DNA from: JBKBKC01 sp046294265
Lineage (GTDB): Bacteria; Pseudomonadota; Alphaproteobacteria; Rhodobacterales; Rhodobacteraceae
DNA length: 64,000 nucleotides
Reading direction: 5' to 3'
Assembly (NCBI GenBank): GCA_046294265.1
Contig: JBKBKC010000016.1
Location: 10,593-74,592, forward strand
Positions 9,589 to 18,683 of this stretch are shown here, in pieces. Each line of letters begins with the position of its first letter. The first letter of the stretch is position 1. The notes under the pieces were generated by a model. That model saw nothing but the letters and a program-made list of their open reading frames with translations. It did not search any database and had not been told where the DNA came from. Position numbers and translations under genes: made by a program.

Positions 9589-9655
9589 GCGGATCACGGG
9601 GCGCAGCGCGGATCACGCCGTTCGGCGCGGATCACGCCGTGCGGCGCGGATCGCC
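9589..9655. repeat. Four copies of a 19-bp tandem repeat around GCGGATCACG
   Basis: GCGGATCACG begins at 9589, 9608 and 9627, and a diverged copy (GCGGATCGCC) begins at 9646, giving an exact 19-bp period. A related single copy (TGCGGATCACGCC) lies near 9404. The repeats stand 230-300 bp upstream of proS. No function is evident. Confidence 0.85.
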
Positions 9656-9748
9656 GAGGGGGCCCGCCCGCGCCCAGATCGCAGCCTGCCTTGTCGCGAA
9701 CCCGATGGCCGACGGCCTGCCGGGGCGTTAACGCGGCGCGCGGGCTGT

Positions 9749-9804
9749 CGGGACGGATGCCAGACGCAAACCCGACGCAGAACAGACACGGGCCAGACGC
9801 CCCC
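9749..9804. repeat. Phased 11-bp repeat array upstream of proS
   Basis: A 12-mer CGGGACGGATGC (9749-9760) is followed by four 11-mers: CAGACGCAAAC, CCGACGCAGAA, CAGACACGGGC and CAGACGCCCCC (9761-9804). GACGC (or GACAC) recurs at 9763, 9774, 9785 and 9796, exactly 11 bp apart. The same ordered array lies at 59941-60007 before the DNA ligase gene. Eleven-bp phasing puts each unit on nearly the same DNA face. Confidence 0.85.
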
Positions 9805-9885
9805 CCGCAGCACTTTCCCGCCGCGCTTGCCTGCCCTGCGGCGAACCGCTAGGAACCTTGGAAACGCTTTCCGAAAGGCCCCATA

Positions 9886-11223
9886 ATGCGCCTGAGCCGC
9901 TATTTCCTGCCCGTCCTCAAGGAAAACCCCGCCGAGGCGCAGATCGTGTCGCACCGCTACATGTTGCGTGCGGGCATGATCAAGCAACAGGCGGCGGGCA
10001 TCTATTCCTGGCTGCCGCTGGGCCTGCGCGTGCTGCGCCGGATCGAGGAGATCGTGCACCAGGAACAGGCGCGCGCGGGCCACATTCCCCTGCTCATGCC
10101 CACCCTGCAACCCGCTGATCTTTGGCGTGAATCCGGCCGCTATGACGATTACGGCCAGGAAATGCTGCGCATCACCGACCGCCAGAAGCGCGAGCTTCTC
10201 TATGGCCCCACCAACGAGGAGATGATCACCGACATCTTCCGGTCCCACGTCACCAGCTACAAGGACCTGCCGCTGACGCTCTACCACATCCAGTGGAAGT
10301 TCCGCGACGAGATGCGCCCCCGCTTCGGCGTCATGCGGGGACGCGAGTTCCTGATGAAGGACGGCTACAACTTCGACGTGGATCGCGACGCGGCCCTGCA
10401 CGCCTACAACCGCCACATGGTCACCTACCTGCGCAGCTATGAACGCATGGGCCTCACCGCGATCCCGATGCGCGCGGCCTCGGGCCCCATCGGCGGCGAC
10501 AATACCCATGAATTTCTGGTGCTTGCGAACACCGGCGAATCCGAGGTGTTCTACGACAGCGCCGTGACCGACCTGAAACTGGGCAACCGCGAGGTCGATT
10601 TCGACGACCGCGCGCAGGTGGCAGGCATCTGCAAGGACTTCACGTCACTCTATGCCCGCACCGATGAAACCCATGACGCGGCCCTGTTCGACCAGATCCC
10701 CGAAGACCGCCGCCGTGTCGGTCGCGGCATCGAGGTGGGCCAGATCTTCTATTTCGGCACCAAATATTCCGAAGCGATGGGGGCCACGGTGGTGACGGCA
10801 GACGGCTCCCGCGTGCCGGTCGAGATGGGCAGCCACGGCATCGGCGTCTCGCGCCTGCTGGGCGCGATCATCGAGGCGAGCCATGACGACCGCGGCATCA
10901 TCTGGCCCGAGGGCGTCGCCCCCTTCCCCGTGGGCATCGTGAACCTGAAACAGGGCGACACCGCCACCGACGCCGCTTGCGCCGAAATCTACCAGTCCTT
11001 GCGGTCGAAAGGTCTTGAACCACTATATGATGATCGCGACGAACGCGCAGGCGCCAAATTCGCCACGATGGACCTGATCGGCCTGCCCTGGCGCATCACC
11101 GTTGGGCCACGGGGGCTGGCCTCCGGCAAGGTCGAGCTTACCTCCCGCCGCACAGGCCAGTCCGAAGAGATGTCTGCGGCGGCGGCGGTGGACCGCGTGG
11201 CGCAGCTTTATGCCGAATTGTGA
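9886..11223 (+). CDS. proS: Prolyl-tRNA synthetase, short alphaproteobacterial type
   Basis: The 445-residue class II synthetase begins MRLSRYFLPVLKENPAEAQ and charges tRNA-Pro with proline. Motif 2 is seen around KFRDEMRPRFGVMRGREFLMKD and motif 3 as EMGSHGIGVSRLLGAIIE. At 445 residues it lacks the roughly 180-residue editing (INS) domain of E. coli-type ProRS, as expected in Rhodobacterales. ATG 9886 has a purine-rich stretch (CGAAAGG) just upstream. In this order proS is usually followed directly by lolC-lolD; here a foreign-looking glycosyltransferase gene interrupts that order. Confidence 0.95.
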   Translation: MRLSRYFLPVLKENPAEAQIVSHRYMLRAGMIKQQAAGIYSWLPLGLRVLRRIEEIVHQEQARAGHIPLLMPTLQPADLWRESGRYDDYGQEMLRITDRQKRELLYGPTNEEMITDIFRSHVTSYKDLPLTLYHIQWKFRDEMRPRFGVMRGREFLMKDGYNFDVDRDAALHAYNRHMVTYLRSYERMGLTAIPMRAASGPIGGDNTHEFLVLANTGESEVFYDSAVTDLKLGNREVDFDDRAQVAGICKDFTSLYARTDETHDAALFDQIPEDRRRVGRGIEVGQIFYFGTKYSEAMGATVVTADGSRVPVEMGSHGIGVSRLLGAIIEASHDDRGIIWPEGVAPFPVGIVNLKQGDTATDAACAEIYQSLRSKGLEPLYDDRDERAGAKFATMDLIGLPWRITVGPRGLASGKVELTSRRTGQSEEMSAAAAVDRVAQLYAEL

Positions 11224-11268
11224 ACTCGGTCCCTTTGGCGCAATTTAACGCGAAAGGCCGCCGCAGCG

Positions 11269-12444
11269 TCATCCACCAAGCATTCGCTTGGTAAATTCGA
11301 TCAGACGATTGCTATCAACCGCAAGGTCAGCATAGGCCGGGCCAAGCTTGTGCGGAAGGGCTTGCGCTTGACATACATAGTGGCGAAAGCCGAGTCCGCT
11401 TGAAATCAACGTGTATCCCGTATCTGGTACCGTTTCGATCGCGATCTCCAGAATGCCTCTGATTTTACGCCTGTCGCACCACAGGATGTTTGTCAGACCT
11501 GCGCCATGCGCACCCACGATGAACTCGGCTCCTCGAAAAATTCGGACTTGCGTTCCGAAATCGAAACTGCCCGGATCGACAAAGACGAAGCCCTCGCTTT
11601 TAAGAAACCGTTCAAACATCTCCGCCCCGACCAGACGACGATGACCCGTCGATGGCCGCTTGATGTAGATGCGGGTGGCACTCTCGCTAGCCGCTGCCCC
11701 AAAGAACCTTGGAATGACCTGGTTGATATGCGCCAGGTATTCCGGGTCCCACCCCGCCTTGTGATGAACCCCGTCATTAAAGCTCGGGCGCACCCTGAGA
11801 CTTTCCACAAGGGTCGTCCCTGCGTAAAGAAGCGATCCAAACCTCAGGATACCGGCCTTGTGCCCGATGGTTGCACGCTTCTCTGGAACATCGAGCGCCC
11901 GGAGGCTCAGGTCCTGAAAGCCGTTCTCCTTTATCTCTCCGCAATAGTAGCTCTCGAAGCCCACAGCTGACTTCTTCGCAATCCAAAGTCTCGGCAGGCA
12001 GTCGATGAACCAATGGAAGTATTGAAAGTAGAAGCGGTGATAGGCAAAGAAGCAGTCCTCCGGCAGATCACATTCCACGACGTCCCGGCCTAGCTTCATG
12101 AGGTACTTCCAGCCTGTTTCCTTTCCAATCCGCACATCATCGTGCCTGTTTATTGCGGATTGCCAGACGGACTCCCTCAAAAGGCAAGTTCCATCAACCA
12201 AGATGAAACCGTTTGGCATGTACACCAGTCCGTCGCTAATTCTTGCGACGTCATGCCTTATGTTCGCCTGGCCATCCTTGTACGCTCCGACTATATCGCC
12301 TCCATCGCATGGCACGGCAGAAGCAATCGCGAAATCGTGCTCCCAACCGTTTAGCCAGAGGACCGAAGACGGGCTCCTTGGCCCTGCTCTCATGCCGCGA
12401 ACGCGCACTTCCTGGAAATCGTCGCGGCTGTTCTCACTCTGCAC
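11269..12444 (-). CDS. Glycosyltransferase family 61 protein, probably acquired
   Basis: The 391-residue protein shows GT61 features: FHWFIDCLPRLWIAKK in the N-terminal half and the strongly conserved GAHGAGLTNILWC block near residue 320. GT61 enzymes add sugars to polysaccharides or glycans, so a surface-polysaccharide role is plausible. The start is GTG 12444 with GGAG spaced well upstream. Base composition is visibly lower in GC than its neighbours, and the gene lies antisense between proS and lolC, which are normally adjacent. I infer horizontal acquisition. There is no transposase beside it and no clear terminal repeat. Confidence 0.8.
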   Translation of the reverse strand: MQSENSRDDFQEVRVRGMRAGPRSPSSVLWLNGWEHDFAIASAVPCDGGDIVGAYKDGQANIRHDVARISDGLVYMPNGFILVDGTCLLRESVWQSAINRHDDVRIGKETGWKYLMKLGRDVVECDLPEDCFFAYHRFYFQYFHWFIDCLPRLWIAKKSAVGFESYYCGEIKENGFQDLSLRALDVPEKRATIGHKAGILRFGSLLYAGTTLVESLRVRPSFNDGVHHKAGWDPEYLAHINQVIPRFFGAAASESATRIYIKRPSTGHRRLVGAEMFERFLKSEGFVFVDPGSFDFGTQVRIFRGAEFIVGAHGAGLTNILWCDRRKIRGILEIAIETVPDTGYTLISSGLGFRHYVCQAQALPHKLGPAYADLAVDSNRLIEFTKRMLGG

Positions 12445-12595
12445 TGGAGTACTCCAAAACTTCCACGCGCATTGAACGCAGCGATAGGCCGAAAGCTACC
12501 AGTTGGGTTGCACGGGTCAAGGATTGCACCCACACCTTTCCCCCGGTAAAGATGTACGCGGGCACAGGTCCTCGGGAAGTCGCAGTCTAGTTCAC

Positions 12596-13882
12596 ATGGC
12601 CACCCGCACCCCCCCCTTTGCCGCCTTCGAATGGATGATCGCATGGCGCTATCTGCGCGCGCGGCGCGCCGAGGGCGGGGTCAGCGTGATGACCTGGATC
12701 AGCCTTGTCGGAATCACGCTCGCGGTGTTCGCGCTGATCGCCACGCTGTCGGTGCGGGCGGGGTTCCGGGCCGAATTCGTCGATACGATCCTGGGTGCGA
12801 ACGCCCATATGACCGTCTATTCCGGGGCTTACACCGCTGATGACGGCCGCACCCTGCGCGGTTTTGCCGATTTCGACGCCGTGAGCCAGGACCTGCGCGC
12901 CATCCCCGGCGTCATCCGCGCGGCCCCGATGGTCAAGGGCCAGGTCATGGCGACCCATCAGGGCCGCAACGCGGGCGTGGAAATCTTCGGGATGCGAGGG
13001 CAGGACGTGCAGGGCATCCCGCGCGTGGCCACGGGCGCGGGTCATCTGGGCAGCCTTGACCGTTATGACGAGGGCATCGCCATCGGATCGGGCGTCGCGC
13101 GCGAGTTGGGCCTGACGCTGGGCGACCGGCTGCGCCTGATCTCGCCCGACGGCGCACGCACCGCCCTTGGCACCAGCCCGCGCGTCAAATCCTATGAGGT
13201 CGTCTATATCTTCACCGCCGGCCGCTGGGACATCGATCGCACCCGCATCTACATGCCCCTGGAAGAGGCGCAAAGCTATCTGAACCGCGAAGGGTTCGCA
13301 GACGAGATCGAGGTGATGGTGGCCGACCCGGAGGGGGTGGACCGTCTGGCGGGCCCCATGATGGCTGCGGCGGGCGACCGCGCACTTCTGTGGTCCTGGC
13401 GCGACAGCGCGGGGGCGTTCCTGCGCGCGCTGGATATCGAGGACAATGTGATGTTCATCATCCTGTCCATCCTTGTGCTGATCGCCGCCATGAACATCGT
13501 CTCGGGCCTGATCATGCTGGTCAAGAACAAGGGCCGCGACATCGGTATCCTGCGCACCATGGGCCTGACCGAAGGCTCGATCCTGCGCGTGTTCTTCATC
13601 TGCGGCGCCTCCACCGGGATCATCGGCACCGCGATGGGCGTGATCCTGGGATGCCTCTTCGCCATCTGGATCGACCCGATCTTTTCGGCCGTGAACTGGG
13701 CCGTCGGCGGCGGGGTCTGGGACCCGTCGGTGCGGGGCATCTACAATCTGCCCGCGCTGTTGCGCTGGCAGGATGTGGCGGCGGCGGTGGCGCTGTCGCT
13801 GGGGCTGTCGTTCGCGGTGACGATCTTACCGGCCCGGCGGGCCGCGCGGATGAACCCGGTCGAGGCGCTTCGCTATGAATGA
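12596..13882 (+). CDS. lolC: Lipoprotein-releasing ABC transporter permease LolC/LolE
   Basis: The 428-residue inner-membrane protein has one N-terminal helix (MTWISLVGITLAVFALIATL), a large periplasmic MacB-like domain, and three C-terminal helices of the FtsX fold (MFIILSILVLIAAMNIVSGL onward, including the KNKGRDIGILRTMG segment that contacts the ATPase). It extracts outer-membrane lipoproteins from the inner membrane and hands them to LolA. Alphaproteobacteria commonly carry one LolC/E-type permease. ATG 12596 fits the conserved N-terminus, though I see no good Shine-Dalgarno site; the GT61 insertion ends just upstream and may have displaced it. Confidence 0.92.
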   Translation: MATRTPPFAAFEWMIAWRYLRARRAEGGVSVMTWISLVGITLAVFALIATLSVRAGFRAEFVDTILGANAHMTVYSGAYTADDGRTLRGFADFDAVSQDLRAIPGVIRAAPMVKGQVMATHQGRNAGVEIFGMRGQDVQGIPRVATGAGHLGSLDRYDEGIAIGSGVARELGLTLGDRLRLISPDGARTALGTSPRVKSYEVVYIFTAGRWDIDRTRIYMPLEEAQSYLNREGFADEIEVMVADPEGVDRLAGPMMAAAGDRALLWSWRDSAGAFLRALDIEDNVMFIILSILVLIAAMNIVSGLIMLVKNKGRDIGILRTMGLTEGSILRVFFICGASTGIIGTAMGVILGCLFAIWIDPIFSAVNWAVGGGVWDPSVRGIYNLPALLRWQDVAAAVALSLGLSFAVTILPARRAARMNPVEALRYE

Positions 13883-14597
13883 TGCGCTTGTGGCGGGGGC
13901 AGATGGGTATTTGGGCAAAGAAGAGAACCCGGCGCTGGTGCTCGATGGCATCGAGAAGGGCTATCATCGGGGCCGTCCGGGCGAGGTGATCGTGCTGCGC
14001 GGGGCCTCGCTGCGGGTGGCGCGGGGCGAGGTGGTGGCGCTGGTGGCGCCGTCCGGGGCGGGGAAATCGACGCTGTTGCACATTGCGGGGCTGTTGGACA
14101 CCGCCGACCATGGCCGCGTGCATCTGGGTGGCCGTGACATGGGCGGTCTCTCGGACCGCACGCGGACCGAGGTGCGGCGCGGCGAGGTGGGGTTCATCTA
14201 CCAGTTCCACCACCTCTTGCCCGAGTTTTCCGCGCTGGAGAATATCGTGCTGCCCCAGCTGGCCCATGGCGTGCCGCAGCGCGAGGCCGAGGCGCGCGCG
14301 CGCGACCTGCTGGCCCGCGTGGGCATCGCGATGCGCGCCAGCCACCGGCCCGCCGCGCTGTCGGGGGGCGAGCAGCAGCGCGTGGCCTTTTGCCGGGCGC
14401 TGGCCAATGCCCCGCGCCTGTTGCTGGCCGATGAGCCCACGGGCAACCTGGATCCCGCGACCTCGGACCGGGTGTTCGGCACGCTGATGGAGCTGGTGCG
14501 CGAGACGGGTCTTTCGGCGCTGATCGCCACGCACAACCTGGATCTGGCCGCGCGCATGGACCGGATCGTGCGGCTGGAAGGGGGCGTGGTCGTCTGA
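13875..14597 (+). CDS. lolD: Lipoprotein-releasing ABC transporter ATP-binding protein
   Basis: The 240-residue ATPase has Walker A APSGAGKST, signature LSGGEQQRVAFCRAL and Walker B LLLADEPTGNLDP, and partners LolC in lipoprotein sorting. It overlaps lolC by 8 bp. Its N-terminus is odd: between MNDALVA and the conserved PALVLDGIEKGY lies GADGYLGKEEN, encoded by a copy of a dispersed intergenic repeat (13905-13924). Either translation really starts upstream and carries repeat-coded residues, or initiation occurs further in. No ATG lies between the repeat and LVLDGIEKGY, so the upstream start is favoured. Confidence 0.93.
   Translation: MNDALVAGADGYLGKEENPALVLDGIEKGYHRGRPGEVIVLRGASLRVARGEVVALVAPSGAGKSTLLHIAGLLDTADHGRVHLGGRDMGGLSDRTRTEVRRGEVGFIYQFHHLLPEFSALENIVLPQLAHGVPQREAEARARDLLARVGIAMRASHRPAALSGGEQQRVAFCRALANAPRLLLADEPTGNLDPATSDRVFGTLMELVRETGLSALIATHNLDLAARMDRIVRLEGGVVV
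13905..13924 (+). repeat. GGRTATTT element, copy inside lolD
   Basis: GGGTATTTGGGCAAAGAAGA is identical over 20 bp to the sequence at 44618-44637. It belongs to a dispersed family with further copies near 31704, 44653, 58671 and 61617. Here it lies inside the first codons of lolD, without the G6/C6 module that accompanies most other copies. Confidence 0.85.
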
Positions 14598-14661
14598 CCC
14601 GCGCTTGCGCGTGGCCCTTGGCCATGCGAGTCTGGACCAAACCGGACACATGGAGGCCCCG

Positions 14662-15066
14662 ATGCAGCCCCTTCCCCTGATGGCGGCGCTTGGTGTGGCG
14701 GTGCTGCTTGCCGCCTGTCTGCCCGTGGCCAAGGCCCCGACCGGCGCCGAGGATTTCGCCACCTTCTGCGCCGCCTGCCACGGTGCGGGCGCGCGCGGCG
14801 ACGGCCCAGCGGCGCAGGCCCTTTCGCGGCGTCCACCCGACCTGACCCGCATCGCCGCGCGAGGCGGCGGGGCGTTTCCGGCAACCCGCGTGATGGCCAA
14901 GATCTATGGCTATACCGGCGGGCGCGGCGGTGCAGAGGTGATGCCCGCCTTCGGGCCGCTGCTGGATGGCGAGCTGGTGCCCTATGATGGCGGCGACGGA
15001 ATTGCCACGCCCACCCCCGTCAGGCTGGTGCAGATTGCCGAATATCTGCGCGGGCTGCAGGGTTAG
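14662..15066 (+). CDS. Lipoprotein c-type cytochrome
   Basis: The 134-residue protein has a lipoprotein signal ending in the lipobox LLAAC (Cys19) and a single heme-binding CAACH motif within FCAACHGAGARGDG. The axial Met is probably in the VMPAFGPLL segment. It should be anchored to a membrane facing the periplasm and serve as a small electron carrier. ATG 14662 was chosen because GGAGG lies 5 bp upstream; ATG 14650 would put that site inside the gene. Its TAG stop shares TTAG with the convergent DUF1194 gene. The electron partner is not evident here. Confidence 0.85.
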   Translation: MQPLPLMAALGVAVLLAACLPVAKAPTGAEDFATFCAACHGAGARGDGPAAQALSRRPPDLTRIAARGGGAFPATRVMAKIYGYTGGRGGAEVMPAFGPLLDGELVPYDGGDGIATPTPVRLVQIAEYLRGLQG

Positions 15067-15770
15067 CGGCTGGCGATGCGGGCGGGCGGCATGTCACCCG
15101 AGATTTCCAGGATCAGCTTGCGGCGCAAGGCTTGCGTGAACTGGACGGCGGTTTCGGCCCCGATGACGAAGGCGCCGGGGCCGCCGATGATCTGGCGCTC
15201 GAACTCCGCCACCAGATCGCCGGGGCTGGTGGAGGCGGTGCAGACAAGGCAGACCACCGCCAGCCCGTTGATGGTGATGCCCGCCGCCAGCACCTCGGCC
15301 CGCGCCTCGGCGATAGGGGGGCCGGTGCGGTTCCAGGTGCTGTCGGCGGAAAAGTCGATCACCCGGCGCAGGCCGCGGTAGGGGCTGGTCTCGATCAGCT
15401 CCTTGCCCTTCAGAAGGGCGGCCCCGAACCCGTTGCGACCGTAAGCCAGCCGGGGCGGCGGCCCCAGGGCCGCGGCAAAGGCGCGCGCGTCCGCCTCGGT
15501 CTCGATCAGCGTCCAGGGCACGATCACCGCCTGGCTGTCTGCCGCACCGAACTCCACATAGGTCACGGCGACGCGGCCCGTCAGCGTGTTGCGGATGGCC
15601 GTGATCACGCGCGGGTCGGTGATCGCCTCGGCATAGCCCTGCCGCTGGAACCGCAGTTCGTATTCGTCGATGGACCCGGTGGTATCGGCCAGCATCACGA
15701 GTTCCACATCCACCTAGCTCGCGGTGGCGGGCACGGCAAGGCACAGGGCCAGAAGGGCGGCGCGGAACAT
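15063..15770 (-). pseudogene. DUF1194 (VWA-like) secreted protein gene with an in-frame amber codon
   Basis: ATG 15770, preceded by AAAGGAGA, opens a clean signal peptide (MFRAALLALCLAVPATAS), but codon 19 is TAG (15716-15714). The same frame continues for 216 codons as a DUF1194 protein (VDVELVMLADTTGSIDEYEL with the von Willebrand-like MIDAS start, then FSADSTWN). A CAG-to-TAG change would explain it. The only possible restart, GTG 15713, has no ribosome-binding site and would give a protein without an export signal. The gene is therefore probably recently broken, unless the amber codon is read through or is a sequencing error. Confidence 0.8.
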
Positions 15771-15847
15771 GGGCGTCTCCTTTGCGTGATCCGCAAAGTC
15801 TAGCCCGCACCGCGCCCCCCGCCCTTCTGACGATGGCGTGAGGTGGC

Positions 15848-17980
<2,133 letters not shown>

Positions 17981-18048
17981 GGCATCCGTCCCTCATCCGC
18001 TTGGGTTTTCGCGCGCACCGCCCTATATCGACTGATAACGGAGGTCGC

Positions 18049-18537
18049 ATGAAACCGCTTCACATCCTTGTTCTGTCTGTCTTTCTGGGCGTGCCCGCCG
18101 TGGCCGCGCAAGAGGTGCCGCTGACCGTCGTGGCCGATGTTCCGGCCGAGACGCAGGAACAGGCCGACGGCCTGCTGATCATCGACGCCGCGGGCGTCAC
18201 GCTGGACGAATTCCACTGGGTAAAGCGCCCGGTCCTCGTCTTCGCCGACAGCCCCGCCGACCCGCAATTCCAGCGGCAGATGGAACTGGTGCGCCGCGAC
18301 ACCCTCGCATTGGCCGAACGCGATGTCGTCGTCATCACCGACACCGACCCCGCCGCCATGGGTTATTTCCGCACCCGCTTCCGTCCGCGCGGCTTTGGCC
18401 TTGTGCTGATGGACAAGGACGGCGTGACGACGCTGCGCAAGCCCCTGCCCTGGGACGTGCGCGAGATCAGCCGCGCCATCGACAAATGGCCGATGCGACG
18501 GCAAGAGATCCTGGAACGCTATCCCAGCGGTCGGTGA
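18049..18537 (+). CDS. DUF4174 secreted protein
   Basis: The 162-residue product begins with a signal peptide (MKPLHILVLSVFLGVPAVAAQ). The conserved DUF4174 domain follows: KRPVLVFADSPADPQFQRQ, then RDVVVITDTDP and FRPRGFGLVLMDKDG. The domain has a thioredoxin-like look but no catalytic CxxC. ATG 18049 is preceded by CGGAGG. It lies on the plus strand between mcm and pccA, which are both on the minus strand, so it is not part of their transcript. Function unknown. Confidence 0.75.
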   Translation: MKPLHILVLSVFLGVPAVAAQEVPLTVVADVPAETQEQADGLLIIDAAGVTLDEFHWVKRPVLVFADSPADPQFQRQMELVRRDTLALAERDVVVITDTDPAAMGYFRTRFRPRGFGLVLMDKDGVTTLRKPLPWDVREISRAIDKWPMRRQEILERYPSGR

Positions 18538-18683
18538 GTTTTGCGGAATGTGAATTTCATGGGCGCGCTGCGTACCCAAGTCATTGCAGATCAGCAAGCG
18601 GCCCGACACACCTTTGCGATCTGTCATGAGCCCGTCCCGCGCCGCCGCCTGCACCATCGGATCAATATGGTGGGCAGGCGTAC

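Larger units (their letters stand above)
8939..9885. other. About 950 bp without a convincing gene
   Basis: This gap between the AI-2E gene (minus) and proS (plus) is C-rich with many overlapping open frames, none with a family signature or a good ribosome-binding site. Around 9130-9350 one plus frame resembles a secretion signal (ALTPALPAMALALPAPGG). The adjacent plus frame then reads VAAGQPKVAVKCTATCARLAIS, so this could be a frameshifted remnant of a small exported protein. It also contains a 19-bp tandem repeat (9589-9655) and an 11-bp phased array (9749-9804). I assign no function. Confidence 0.5.

Noticed and set aside
9402..9731. Plus-strand frame starting MRITPCGIALAVLLTTTLF
   Set aside because: The start looks like a membrane anchor, but the rest is translation of the 19-bp repeats and C-rich sequence, with no Shine-Dalgarno site.
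15780..15796. TTTGCG-TGATC-CGCAAA inverted repeat before the DUF1194 gene
   Set aside because: It resembles half of a TTTGCAAA site, but the arms do not match the pcc operators and spacing differs, so I do not call it a regulator site.
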